Positions 1 through 8,425 of a DNA stretch of 34,421 nucleotides are shown one piece after another (position 1 is the stretch's first letter; the number at the start of each line of letters is the position of its first letter). Position numbers and translations under genes: made by a program. The notes below the pieces were generated by a model that was given only the letters and a program-made list of their open reading frames with translations, did not search any database and was not told where the DNA came from. Source of the stretch: Woeseiaceae bacterium (GTDB lineage Bacteria > Pseudomonadota > Gammaproteobacteria > Steroidobacterales > Woeseiaceae); assembly GCA_013042375.1 (NCBI GenBank), contig JABDQH010000018.1, forward strand, positions 1 through 34,421. Reading direction: 5' to 3'.

Positions 1-603
1 GCCATCGGCCTCGTCGACGTGCGCGGGCGCGAGACCGGGGACGGCATCGAGGCCGTCCTGTACACGCCGCGAGAGCAGCGTTCGTTCGCGCACTCGACGG
101 CCGTACTCGACGAACTGGGCATGACGATCATCGATGCCCGTATGGTGCCTCTGGACAACAATCGCAGCATCGTCACGCTGGTCTTCATGGAGCAGGACGC
201 GCGCGTCGAGAGCGACGAGGCGCGCATCAACAAAGTGCGCCGCGCACTCACGCGCATCCTGACGGCGCCGAGCGACAAGATCCTCTCGGTAACGCGCGGC
301 CGCCCCCGACAGGCACGCATGTTCACCACACCGACCACGGTGGACTTTGGCCTGACTGCCGCGGGCGACCAGACGATGCTCGAGTTGCGGGCGGCCGACC
401 GCCCGGGCCTCCTGAGCACGATCGGGCAGGTGTTCATCGAACAGGGGATCGATATCGAGGCCGCGAAAATCGTGACTATTGGTGAGAAGGCGGAAGACGT
501 ATTCTATGTGTGCCGGGAATCAGGCGGCGCGCTGGATGCGGCGGCCCAGGAGAGGCTGGGCAACGCTCTGCTCGAACGCCTCGGTAGCGGCAGCGAGGAA
601 TAA
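1..603 (+). CDS. glnD: Bifunctional uridylyltransferase/uridylyl-removing enzyme GlnD, C-terminal part
   Basis: The reading frame is open from the first base, so the 5' part lies outside the window; only about 200 C-terminal residues are seen. GlnD uridylylates and de-uridylylates the PII protein in response to glutamine and so controls glutamine synthetase. The visible part matches the two C-terminal ACT domains that sense glutamine: one near the left edge and a second near the end, marked by LELRAADRPGLLSTIGQVF and a later DIEAAKIVTIGEKAEDVFYV stretch. The nucleotidyltransferase and HD domains are not visible. It is followed 11 bases later by dapD, the usual gammaproteobacterial neighbourhood, which supports the call. 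Confidence 0.9.
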   Translation, partial: AIGLVDVRGRETGDGIEAVLYTPREQRSFAHSTAVLDELGMTIIDARMVPLDNNRSIVTLVFMEQDARVESDEARINKVRRALTRILTAPSDKILSVTRGRPRQARMFTTPTTVDFGLTAAGDQTMLELRAADRPGLLSTIGQVFIEQGIDIEAAKIVTIGEKAEDVFYVCRESGGALDAAAQERLGNALLERLGSGSEE

Positions 604-614
604 GGACATAACGC

Positions 615-1433
615 ATGCGGGAACTCAGAGAGACGATTGAACGCGCGTTCGAGACACGGGCACAGGGATTCGACGATCGCGCGGCGGTCGAACAGGCCGT
701 GGCGGAGGCCGTTGCCCTTCTCGACGCGGGCAAGGCCCGCGTCGCAGAACAGGATAAGGGCGGATGGCACGTCAACCAGTGGCTGAAGAAAGCCGTCTTG
801 CTGAGCTTCGGCCTGTCGGACAACCGCGTCGTCGAAGGCACCCATAGCCGTTTCTACGACAAGGTGCCGATGAAATATGCGGAATACGATGCCGAGCAAT
901 TTCGCAGGGACGGCGTGCGCGTCGTGCCCGATGCGATCGTGCGCAAAGGCGCGTTCGTCGCGCCCGACGTCGTCCTCATGCCGAGCTACGTCAACATCGG
1001 CGCCTATGTAGACAGCGGCACGATGGTGGACACGTGGGCGACCGTCGGAAGCTGTGCGCAGATTGGCAGGAACGTGCATCTGTCGGGCGGCGTGGGCATC
1101 GGCGGCGTCCTCGAACCCGTCCAGGCCGGCCCGACGATTATCGAGGACGACTGCTTCATTGGCGCACGCTCGGAAATCGTCGAGGGCGTCGTCGTCGAGC
1201 AAGGCTCGGTCATCTCAATGGGCGTTTACATCGGCCAGAGCACTCGCATCTACGACCGGGCGAACGGCGAAATTACCTATGGGCGCATTCCGGCCGGATC
1301 TGTCGTCGTCTCTGGCAACCTGCCCTCGCATGATGGAAAATACTCGTTGTACTGTGCCGTGATAGTAAAGCAGGTTGATGCGAAGACCCGCGCAAAGACC
1401 GGGCTCAATGAACTCCTAAGGAATCTGGACTGA
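615..1433 (+). CDS. dapD: Tetrahydrodipicolinate N-succinyltransferase
   Basis: DapD transfers succinyl from succinyl-CoA to tetrahydrodipicolinate in the succinylase branch of lysine and diaminopimelate synthesis, in the cytoplasm. The 272-residue length equals the usual family length (about 274). The central part shows left-handed beta-helix hexapeptide texture, for example [19 protein letters not shown] and [17 protein letters not shown], followed by [14 protein letters not shown], all recognisable DapD segments. The ATG start lies 11 bases after the glnD stop, and yffB starts 4 bases after its stop, so glnD-dapD-yffB probably share a transcript. dapE, the enzyme that later removes the succinyl group, is at 6782. 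Confidence 0.97.
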   Translation: MRELRETIERAFETRAQGFDDRAAVEQAVAEAVALLDAGKARVAEQDKGGWHVNQWLKKAVLLSFGLSDNRVVEGTHSRFYDKVPMKYAEYDAEQFRRDGVRVVPDAIVRKGAFVAPDVVLMPSYVNIGAYVDSGTMVDTWATVGSCAQIGRNVHLSGGVGIGGVLEPVQAGPTIIEDDCFIGARSEIVEGVVVEQGSVISMGVYIGQSTRIYDRANGEITYGRIPAGSVVVSGNLPSHDGKYSLYCAVIVKQVDAKTRAKTGLNELLRNLD

Positions 1434-1437
1434 GTCG

Positions 1438-1794
1438 ATGTTGACCGTATTTGGAATCAAGAGTTGCGACACGTGCCGCAAGGCACGCAAGTACTTCGCT
1501 GAAAACGACATCGAGTTTCGCTTTCACGACGTGCGCGACGACGGCCTTGATATCCAGATGCTCGAGCGCTGGGTGACTCGCCTCAACTGGGAAAAGCTGC
1601 TGAACAAGCAGAGCCTGACCTGGCGCAAGATCCCCGAGGTCGATCGCGTAGCGATGACCCGGGAACGCGCGATCTCGCTGATCCTCGAAAACCCGACATT
1701 GCTCAAACGCCCGGTCCTGGAATCGCCCGATTTCATGGCGGTCGGCTTCTCCGAGAGACGCTTCTCGGAGTACTGGGCGAAAGCCAATCGCTGA
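1438..1794 (+). CDS. yffB: Spx/ArsC-family thioredoxin-fold protein (YffB-like)
   Basis: A 118-residue protein of the arsenate-reductase-like/Spx/YffB family. The N-terminus carries the redox motif SCDTCRKA (CxxC at about residues 10-13) on a thioredoxin-like fold, followed by the family's RPVLE segment near residue 92. YffB-type proteins sit between dapD and dapE in many gammaproteobacteria; their reaction is not well defined and glutathione-dependent reductase activity has been proposed. Here it follows dapD by 4 bases. It ends 15 bases before the stop of the convergent pstB gene, with no obvious terminator between. It should not be read as an arsenic-resistance gene: no ars genes are nearby. 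Confidence 0.85.
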   Translation: MLTVFGIKSCDTCRKARKYFAENDIEFRFHDVRDDGLDIQMLERWVTRLNWEKLLNKQSLTWRKIPEVDRVAMTRERAISLILENPTLLKRPVLESPDFMAVGFSERRFSEYWAKANR

Positions 1795-1809
1795 GCGGCG
1801 CGAATCGGG

Positions 1810-2724
1810 CTAGCCGATGCGGCCCGTGATGTAGTCTTCGGTCAGCTTGTGCTGCGGGTTGGTGAAGATCTTGTCGGTTTCGTCGACCTCGACGAGCAGG
1901 CCCAGATGGAAATAAGCCACGCGTTTTGACACGCGCGCCGCCTGTTGCATCGAATGCGTGACGATGACGATGGCATAGTCCTCGCACAGCTCGTCCATGA
2001 GGTCCTCGATGCGCGCCGTCGCTATCGGATCGAGGGCCGAACAGGGCTCGTCCATCAGGATGACTTCCGGGTTGACAGCAATCGTACGCGCAATGCACAG
2101 ACGCTGCTGCTGTCCGCCCGATAGGCTTGTCCCTGGCTCGTCGAGCCGGTCTTTAACTTCCTTGAGCAGGCCTGCCCGCTCGAGGCTCGTATGCACGATA
2201 CCGTCGAGCTCCGCGCGATCCGCCGCAAGACCATGTATGCGGGGACCGTATGCAACGTTGTCGTAAATACTCTTGGGAAAGGGATTCGGTTTCTGGAAAA
2301 CCATGCCGACGCGCGCGCGAAGGGCCACCGGATCCTGCTCTTTGCGATAGATGTCCTTACCGTCAAGCGTGATTCGTCCGGTTACGCGAGCCGTCTCGAT
2401 CGTGTCGTTCATACGATTGAGGCAGCGCAGGAAGGTGGATTTGCCGCAGCCGGAGGGGCCGATCAGCGCGATGACCTGCTTCTTGCCGATTTCCAGGGAG
2501 ACGTTCTGGATCGCATGGTTGTCTCCGTAATAAACGTTCACGTCCCGCGCCACCATGAACGGGTTTTCGCAGCGGGTGTTGCCGACTGTCTCGCCACCGA
2601 GCTCGGTCGTGCGATCCGGCAGCTCCGGCATCGGCAGGGGATCCTGGAAAGGATGATCAATGCTATTGGGTTCCAGAGATCCGGGGTTATCGCTACGGGC
2701 GTCAGTCATCACGCTCATTCTCAT
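1810..2724 (-). CDS. pstB: Phosphate ABC transporter ATP-binding protein PstB
   Basis: ATPase of the high-affinity phosphate importer PstSCAB. It has Walker [10 protein letters not shown] (residues about 89-97), a Q-loop in FQKPNPFP, the ABC signature LSGGQQQRL and Walker B VILMDEP followed by CSALDP. The frame is open up to a TTG at 2745, but the ATG at 2724 is preferred because GGAG stands six bases upstream of it. That gives 304 residues, some 45 longer than typical PstB; the extra N-terminal part is acidic, proline-rich and without recognisable domain. It is the last gene of a leftward pstSCAB operon, 30 bases after pstA. Confidence 0.96.
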   Translation of the reverse strand: MRMSVMTDARSDNPGSLEPNSIDHPFQDPLPMPELPDRTTELGGETVGNTRCENPFMVARDVNVYYGDNHAIQNVSLEIGKKQVIALIGPSGCGKSTFLRCLNRMNDTIETARVTGRITLDGKDIYRKEQDPVALRARVGMVFQKPNPFPKSIYDNVAYGPRIHGLAADRAELDGIVHTSLERAGLLKEVKDRLDEPGTSLSGGQQQRLCIARTIAVNPEVILMDEPCSALDPIATARIEDLMDELCEDYAIVIVTHSMQQAARVSKRVAYFHLGLLVEVDETDKIFTNPQHKLTEDYITGRIG

Positions 2725-2754
2725 ACAGGTCTCCGGGCAGCACAATCGCTATGC

Positions 2755-4032
2755 TCACCATTTGCGCTCCATGCGCTTTCTCAGGATCACGGCAGTCAGG
2801 TTCATGAGCAACAGGAATCCGAGAAGAACTATGATCGCCGCCGAGGTACGCTCCGCAAACGCACGTTCCGGGCTATCGGCCCACAGGTAGACCTGCACGG
2901 GCAAGGCCGTGGCCGGGTCCGAAAAACTGCCGGGAACATCGACGATAAATGCCACCATGCCGATCATCAGCAGCGGCGCCGACTCGCCGAGCGCGCGGCT
3001 CATACCGATGATCGTTCCGGTCAGCATACCCGGCAGCGCCAGCGGCAGAACATGATGGAAAACAACCTGCATCTGGGACGCGCCCAGACCCAGCGCCGCT
3101 TCGCGTATGGACGGCGGCACCGCCTTGATTGCTGCGCGGGAGGCGATGATGATGACCGGCAGGGTCAACAGGGTCAGGACCAGGCCACCCACCAGGGGCG
3201 CAGAACGAGGCAGCGCCATCCAGTTGATGAATACGGCCAGCCCGAGCAGGCCAAACACGATCGACGGTACCGCAGCGAGATTATTGATATTGACCTCGAT
3301 CAGGTCGGACAGGCGCGACTTGGGCGCAAATTCCTCGAGGTATATAGCTGCGGCAACACCGATCGGGAACGATAGCGCGACTGTCACCAGCAACATGTAA
3401 AACGACCCCATGACCGCGCCCTTGATGCCCGCAAGCTCCGGATCACGTGAGTCACCGTTCGTAAACAGAGCCCGGTTGAAACGCGACTCCAGCCTGCCCT
3501 GCTGATCGAGCACATCGACCCAGCCGATCTGCTTATCGGACAACGGTCGCAGCGACTCGTCGAGATTCCTGTCGATATTGCCTTTGACGAGCATGTCCAC
3601 GTTCGAGGCCGCCGGTACCCACACAGTCTGGGTCGTACCGACCAGCGATGGATCAGCGACGACAAGATCACGCAGCTGGTAACCGGCACCCGTGCTCACC
3701 AACCGATAGAGCGCTCTGCGCTCACTGCGGTCCGAGACCCCTGGCACGACGTCTCGGAGCGCGGACCGCACGAGGCCGTCGAAGTCCGCATACTGCAGGT
3801 CGAGTTCGCCGCCGGGCGCCAGCACGTCTTCCTTCAGCTCCACATCGAGCAGCATGAAAGTCTGCTGGAAGGCCGACGCGCCATTGCCGATCAGGCTGGC
3901 GAAGAAGACCGCCAGGAAGATTACGCCGACGGCCGTCGCCAGAGCACCGAGCGCACGAAACGTGTATTCCTTGCGGCGCCGCCTTGCGAGGCCCGCCTCG
4001 ACTTTCTGGCGCGTTGTCAGTCCCTTATCCAT
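2755..4032 (-). CDS. pstA: Phosphate ABC transporter permease PstA
   Basis: Inner-membrane permease subunit of the phosphate importer. At 425 residues it is far longer than E. coli PstA (about 296). The N-terminal part has a basic cytoplasmic start, one membrane segment (about residues 27-50) and a long periplasmic stretch of about 160 residues, an arrangement like the DUF3333 extension of many marine proteobacterial PstA proteins. The C-terminal half has the ABC permease core with several hydrophobic helices and the EAA-type loop REAALGLGAS. It starts 7 bases after pstC, so the two permeases are almost certainly co-translated. Confidence 0.95.
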   Translation of the reverse strand: MDKGLTTRQKVEAGLARRRRKEYTFRALGALATAVGVIFLAVFFASLIGNGASAFQQTFMLLDVELKEDVLAPGGELDLQYADFDGLVRSALRDVVPGVSDRSERRALYRLVSTGAGYQLRDLVVADPSLVGTTQTVWVPAASNVDMLVKGNIDRNLDESLRPLSDKQIGWVDVLDQQGRLESRFNRALFTNGDSRDPELAGIKGAVMGSFYMLLVTVALSFPIGVAAAIYLEEFAPKSRLSDLIEVNINNLAAVPSIVFGLLGLAVFINWMALPRSAPLVGGLVLTLLTLPVIIIASRAAIKAVPPSIREAALGLGASQMQVVFHHVLPLALPGMLTGTIIGMSRALGESAPLLMIGMVAFIVDVPGSFSDPATALPVQVYLWADSPERAFAERTSAAIIVLLGFLLLMNLTAVILRKRMERKW

Positions 4033-4039
4033 GAGTTAC

Positions 4040-5428
4040 CTATTCATACTGCTCACGGTACTTGCGCACCACGCCCAGGCCGATCACATTCAGGCACAGT
4101 GTCACGACGAACAGCATCAGCCCGAGCGCGAACGCGGCCAGGGTCTTTGCGCTGTCGAACTCCTGGTCACCGACCAGCAGGGTCACGATCTGCACGGTCA
4201 CCGTTGTGACCGCTTCGAATGGATTCGCCGTCAGGTTGGCCGCAAGACCCGCCGCCATGACGACGATCATTGTCTCCCCGATGGCCCGCGAGACCGCCAG
4301 CAGGATGCCGCCGACGATGCCTGGCAAGGCGGCAGGCAGGATGACCTTCTTGATCATCTCCGAGCGGGTCGAGCCCAGCCCCAGCGCGCCGTCGCGCATC
4401 GCCGTAGGCACGGCGTTGATGGCATCGTCAGAGAGCGAGGAGACCAGTGGAATGATCATGATGCCCATGACGATGCCCGCGGCCATGGCACTCTCCGAAG
4501 CTACCTGGAGGCCAACCGACTGACCGGCCTCGCGTACCCACGGGGCGACCGTCAGTGCGGCGAAAAAGCCGTAAACGACCGTCGGGATTCCCGCCAGCAC
4601 CTCCAGCAGCGGTTTGGCAATCGCGCGCATGCGCTGGCTGGAATACTCGGCAAGGTAGATCGCGGTCATCAGGCCGACCGGGACTGCGACCAGCATCGCG
4701 ATCGCGGTGATCAGCAGCGTGCCGGCGAACAGGGGCACCGCACCGAAGCTGCCGGAAGAACCAACCTGGTCCGCTCGTATTGCCGTCTGCGGGCTCCACG
4801 TCAACCCGAAGAGAAACTCGGCCAACGGCACTTTCCGAAAGAACAGTATCGCCTCGAAAAGCACCGACAGCACGATGCCGATCGTGGTCAGGATTGCGAG
4901 GCTCGACGCGGCAATGAGGACCCAGCGGATCACGCGTTCCACCCGGTTGCGCGCCCGCAGTTCGGGGTGTACCCGTCGCCATGCGATCGCACCCCCCAGG
5001 CCGGCGAGCCCTACGACGAGCACGGTGAGCAGCTGCCGGCTCCGGACCGCATAGCCATTGAATTGTGCGGCTGCATTCTGTAACGCGGCGTCGGCATCGA
5101 CGCTGATAACGTCGCCCGCCGCCAGGTTCTGAATGTTATTGACGAGCAGGTCGAGTTCGCCTGCCGACAACGACTGGTAGGTCGCGGGCAAGCCCTTGAC
5201 GACCAGCGCGACGATGACCCGCGGCTCGACCAGGGTCCAAAGGAGAAACAGCGCCAGGGCCGGCATGGCACACCAGATTGCGACGTAATAGCCGTAGTAG
5301 CCCGGCAGTGAATGCAGCACTCGAATCTGCCCGGGGCCGCCGGCAAGCGCCAGCGACCGGCTGCGTCCGAGATAGAACGCGGCCAGCGCGATGAACGCCA
5401 GCAGCAGGATTAGCGTCGTGCTCTGCAT
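4040..5428 (-). CDS. pstC: Phosphate ABC transporter permease PstC
   Basis: Partner permease to PstA in the inner membrane. It is 462 residues, longer than E. coli PstC (about 319), with an N-terminal extension of two or so membrane helices and a periplasmic segment (roughly residues 1-190) before the standard permease core. The core shows LLEVLAGIPTVVYGFFA and the EAA-like loop RDGALGLGSTRSEM, both typical of PstC. It lies 73 bases downstream of pstS, a gap holding a stem-loop, and 7 bases before pstA. Paired long forms of PstC and PstA within one operon suggest that the two periplasmic insertions belong together, which is an inference. Confidence 0.95.
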   Translation of the reverse strand: MQSTTLILLLAFIALAAFYLGRSRSLALAGGPGQIRVLHSLPGYYGYYVAIWCAMPALALFLLWTLVEPRVIVALVVKGLPATYQSLSAGELDLLVNNIQNLAAGDVISVDADAALQNAAAQFNGYAVRSRQLLTVLVVGLAGLGGAIAWRRVHPELRARNRVERVIRWVLIAASSLAILTTIGIVLSVLFEAILFFRKVPLAEFLFGLTWSPQTAIRADQVGSSGSFGAVPLFAGTLLITAIAMLVAVPVGLMTAIYLAEYSSQRMRAIAKPLLEVLAGIPTVVYGFFAALTVAPWVREAGQSVGLQVASESAMAAGIVMGIMIIPLVSSLSDDAINAVPTAMRDGALGLGSTRSEMIKKVILPAALPGIVGGILLAVSRAIGETMIVVMAAGLAANLTANPFEAVTTVTVQIVTLLVGDQEFDSAKTLAAFALGLMLFVVTLCLNVIGLGVVRKYREQYE

Positions 5429-5447
5429 ATTATTGTTTCACGAACGG

Positions 5448-5478
5448 ATGGCGGCGACTCCGTGAGAATCGCCGCCAT
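5448..5478 (-). promoter_or_regulatory. Stem-loop between pstS and pstC
   Basis: A perfect 10-bp inverted repeat (ATGGCGGCGA at 5448-5457 and TCGCCGCCAT at 5469-5478) with an 11-base loop lies in the 73-base gap between the pstS stop and the pstC start. No run of T follows it in the direction of transcription, so it does not look like a full intrinsic terminator. In binding-protein transporter operons such hairpins commonly protect the upstream message or attenuate read-through, giving more binding protein than permease. That role is inferred here. Confidence 0.6.
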
Positions 5479-5501
5479 TATCTTACCATCTGAAAGGTTG
5501 A

Positions 5502-6626
5502 TTATTGACCGGCCATCGACAGCGGCGTCAGGTTGCGAACGGCTGCTGCAATGGCGCTGCGCTCCTCAGTCGGCATCGGGATCAGGCCGCGCTCCGACAA
5601 ATAACCTTCTTCGCCCCAGGCCCGCTCGCTCGAGAACTCGTTCAGGAAGCCGCGCAGCCCCGGGATCACATCCACGTGCGCTTTCTTCACATAGAAATAC
5701 AGGGGCCGCGATACCGGGTAATCACCATTCGCGATCGCGTCGAATGTCGGCGAGACGCCGTCCACCTGCGCACCCTTTACCTTCTCGGCGTTCTGGTCGA
5801 GGAAGCTGAAGCCGAAGATGCCGAACGCACCCGGATTGGCCTCGAGCTTCTGCACGATCAGGTTGTCGTTCTCGCCGGCCTCGACGAATGCACCGTCCTC
5901 CCGAATCGTATGGCAGATCGCCTTGTACCGATTACTGTCGCTGCTCTTGAGCGCCTTGATCCAGGGCACGGTCTGGCAGCCGCCCTCCATTGCGAGCTCG
6001 ACGAATGCGTCGCGTGTCCCGGAAGTCGGCGGCGGTCCCAGCACTTCGATTCGCTCGGCCGGTAACGCCGGGTTCACATCCGCCCAGGTCTCGTACGGGT
6101 TCTCGACCAGCTCGCCCTCGCCCTCGCCCGGAACCTCTTTCGCCAGCGCCATGAAAATATCCGCACGACTGAGCGCTACGCTCGCGCCGCCGATAGCATT
6201 GGCGATCACGATGCCGTCGTAGCCAATCTTGACTTCGACGATCTCGGTGACGCCGTTCGCCGCGCAGGAGTCTACTTCGGACTGCTTGATGGCGCGCGAC
6301 GAGTTGGTCACATCCGGGTGATCGACGCCGATGCCTGTACAAAACAGCTTCAGACCGCCACCGGATCCGGTCGACTCGATCTTGGGCGTCTTGAATTCAG
6401 AGCCGCGGCCGAATCGCTCGGCAACGACGGTTGCAAACGGATAGACTGTCGACGATCCGACAACATAGACGTAATCGCGACCGCTCTGGGCCTGTGACCC
6501 TGCGGGCGCAGCGCCTGTCGCGGCACTGTCTTTGGCAGCAGGGGTTTCAGCCGGGCCACAGCCCGATATCAGGAACGCGACCGCTGCGGTCGCGCTCAGC
6601 GTAAGCGCTCGATTGAGGAAGCTCAT
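5502..6626 (-). CDS. pstS: Phosphate-binding lipoprotein PstS
   Basis: Periplasmic phosphate-binding component of PstSCAB, 374 residues. The N-terminus is a lipoprotein signal peptide ending in the lipobox ISGC with Cys23, so the mature protein is predicted to be lipid-anchored. After a low-complexity Ala/Pro/Ser linker come phosphate-site segments: VVGSSTVYPFATVVAERF, the NSSRAIK stretch and PTSGTRDAFVEL. It is the first gene of the leftward pst operon. AAGGAG lies 9 bases before the ATG. The 155 bases between it and divergent dapE are AT-rich for this genome and would hold its promoter. Confidence 0.96.
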   Translation of the reverse strand: MSFLNRALTLSATAAVAFLISGCGPAETPAAKDSAATGAAPAGSQAQSGRDYVYVVGSSTVYPFATVVAERFGRGSEFKTPKIESTGSGGGLKLFCTGIGVDHPDVTNSSRAIKQSEVDSCAANGVTEIVEVKIGYDGIVIANAIGGASVALSRADIFMALAKEVPGEGEGELVENPYETWADVNPALPAERIEVLGPPPTSGTRDAFVELAMEGGCQTVPWIKALKSSDSNRYKAICHTIREDGAFVEAGENDNLIVQKLEANPGAFGIFGFSFLDQNAEKVKGAQVDGVSPTFDAIANGDYPVSRPLYFYVKKAHVDVIPGLRGFLNEFSSERAWGEEGYLSERGLIPMPTEERSAIAAAVRNLTPLSMAGQ

Positions 6627-6674
6627 CGAGGAGTTCTCCTTGTGGTTGGAAACTGGGGGCAGCTTAGCGATCGA

Positions 6675-6703
6675 TTGTTACCGAATTGTTGCAAAGCTGG
6701 TTT
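6675..6703 (+). promoter_or_regulatory. Possible Pho-box-like repeat upstream of pstS
   Basis: Three 7-base units (TTGTTAC, TTGTTGC, CTGGTTT) repeat with exactly 4-base spacers, the 11-bp periodicity of PhoB half-sites (consensus CTGTCAT). The match is weak (about 4-5 of 7 each), and the units read towards dapE rather than towards pstS. The position, 49-77 bases upstream of the pstS start, is where a PhoB site would be expected. Another weak candidate on the minus strand, TTGTCTT at 6765-6771, was not convincing. Low confidence. Confidence 0.3.
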
Positions 6704-6781
6704 GGTGATGATCTGATTACTTTGTGTTAATTAGGTATTTTCTATATATTTTTCATACTGTTATAAGACAACTTTTGTGTG

Positions 6782-7924
6782 ATGTCTGACCTAATGACCC
6801 GCCCGGAGATCGCGCTGCTGTGCGAACTCGTGCAGCGCCGATCGGTAACCCCCGATGACGCCGGCTGCCAGGCCATCCTGGCCGAGCGCCTGCAGCGTCT
6901 CGGATTCGTCTGCGAAACCCTGGTATTCAATGACGTGACCAACCTGTGGGCGCGTCGTGGCGCCGCGGCACCCGTGCTGTGCTTCGCCGGTCACACGGAT
7001 GTCGTGCCGCCGGGTGACGAATCCGCGTGGTCCACCGAGCCGTTCAATCCGACGCTCAGGGATGGCCTGCTCTACGGGCGGGGCTCGGCCGACATGAAGA
7101 GCGGCCTGGCCGCGATGATCGTCGCCGTAGAGCGCTTCCTCGGCGAAAACCCGGACCATAGCGGCAGCATCGCGTTCCTGATCACAAGCGACGAGGAAGG
7201 CCGGGCTCGCGACGGCACGCTGAAGGTCATCGAGGCGCTCACGGCTCGCGGCGAGTCCATCGACTGGTGCGTTCTGGGGGAACCGTCCAGCCAGGACAGG
7301 CTCGGCGATATTGTCCGCATCGGCCGTCGCGGCTCGCTGAGCGGCATCCTGACCGTTCGAGGAATCCAGGGACACGTCGCCTATCCACAGCTCGCGGACA
7401 ACCCGATTCGCCGCTTTGCTCCCGTCCTGGCCGAGCTGCACCAAATTGAATGGGACAATGGCAACGAGTTCTTTCCGCCGACGAGCTTTCAGGTCGTCGA
7501 TGTACGTGCCGGTATCGGCGCACCGAACGTCACACCTGGCGAGTTGTCCGCGCGCTTCAATTTTCGTTATTCCACCGAGTGGACGCACGAATCCCTGCAA
7601 GACAAGGTTCGCGACGTTTTCGATGCTCACGAGATCGACTACGATCTGCGCTGGCACCTGTCGGGCGAACCTTTCCTGACCGCACCCGGCAAGCTCATCG
7701 ATGCGGTCGCGACAGCCGTGACGGAACAGACCGGATCAGCACCGGAACTGTCGACCGGCGGCGGCACCTCCGATGGTCGCTTCATCTCGCCGGCAGGCGC
7801 CGACGTGGTCGAGCTTGGGCCGGTTAATGCCTCGATTCACAAGGTCGATGAACACGTCAGCATCGAAGACGTAGTCACTCTGACGTCCATGTACAGCCGC
7901 ATTATGGAGCTGATGCTGTTATAG
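6782..7924 (+). CDS. dapE: Succinyl-diaminopimelate desuccinylase
   Basis: DapE hydrolyses N-succinyl-LL-diaminopimelate to LL-diaminopimelate and succinate, for lysine and cell-wall synthesis. It is a di-zinc M20-family enzyme, and the metal and catalytic motifs are seen: FAGHTDVVPPGD, GRGSADMKSG, and TSDEEGRARDGT. Length from the ATG at 6782 is 380 residues, normal for the family (about 375). A GTG stands directly before this ATG and another ATG follows four codons later, so the exact start is uncertain. It is separated from dapD-yffB by the inserted pst operon. Its stop is 6 bases from the stop of convergent dsbB. Confidence 0.96.
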   Translation: MSDLMTRPEIALLCELVQRRSVTPDDAGCQAILAERLQRLGFVCETLVFNDVTNLWARRGAAAPVLCFAGHTDVVPPGDESAWSTEPFNPTLRDGLLYGRGSADMKSGLAAMIVAVERFLGENPDHSGSIAFLITSDEEGRARDGTLKVIEALTARGESIDWCVLGEPSSQDRLGDIVRIGRRGSLSGILTVRGIQGHVAYPQLADNPIRRFAPVLAELHQIEWDNGNEFFPPTSFQVVDVRAGIGAPNVTPGELSARFNFRYSTEWTHESLQDKVRDVFDAHEIDYDLRWHLSGEPFLTAPGKLIDAVATAVTEQTGSAPELSTGGGTSDGRFISPAGADVVELGPVNASIHKVDEHVSIEDVVTLTSMYSRIMELMLL

Positions 7925-7930
7925 CGGTGC

Positions 7931-8422
7931 TCAGGCCTTGCGGAAGTTGTTCCACAGCGCGGCCAGCCCGAGGCCGCCGAGCCCGATGACAACCCATGTC
8001 GGCATCGACAGGCCCAAAAACTGCCACACGACGTCGGCACACTCGCCCGACCCCTGGAAGATCATGGAAAGCGCATCGAACAGCGCGAAATTCTCCATGA
8101 TGTACTCGAAACCCGGGCCGCATCCCGGAACCTCGTCGGGCGGCAGGCCCTGCAGATGCACGTGCCAGGCGGCGACGCCGACTCCGAATGCTGCAAAAAG
8201 CGCAATGAGAACGCCATAGACGCGCGCACCGATTCGCCCCGGGTTATGCAACGCCGCCACCAGAAAGCCGACGCCCACGAGAATAGTGGCGATGCGCTGG
8301 AATACGCACAGCGGACACGGATCGAGGTACAGCACGTACTGCGCATAGAGCGCGAAGCCCATCATGCCGGCACATGCGAGAAATCCTGCGAGATTCAGTA
8401 CCCGCCTGCTCGGTAACATCAT
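7931..8422 (-). CDS. dsbB: Disulfide bond formation protein B
   Basis: DsbB is the inner-membrane quinone reductase that re-oxidises DsbA in the periplasm. The 163-residue protein has four hydrophobic segments and both functional cysteine pairs: CPLC at residues 36-39 in the first periplasmic loop, and Cys101 with Cys128 in the second loop. The Gln42-Arg43 pair just after CPLC matches the conserved arginine used for quinone reaction. It starts 3 bases after the phoU stop, so it is probably co-transcribed with the porin and phoU, an unusual partner for a disulfide enzyme. Confidence 0.93.
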   Translation of the reverse strand: MMLPSRRVLNLAGFLACAGMMGFALYAQYVLYLDPCPLCVFQRIATILVGVGFLVAALHNPGRIGARVYGVLIALFAAFGVGVAAWHVHLQGLPPDEVPGCGPGFEYIMENFALFDALSMIFQGSGECADVVWQFLGLSMPTWVVIGLGGLGLAALWNNFRKA

Positions 8423-8425
8423 GTA

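Noticed and set aside
1438..1794. Arsenate reductase, with the ArsR gene at 31195 suggesting arsenic resistance
   Set aside because: The ArsC-like protein is the YffB type tied to dapD, and the ArsR protein lacks the arsenic-binding motif and sits in a different, Hdr-linked operon 30 kb away.
6765..6771. TTGTCTT on the minus strand as a pstS Pho half-site
   Set aside because: The unit at the required 11-bp distance (CAGTATG) matches the PhoB consensus at only 3 of 7 positions, so it was not listed.
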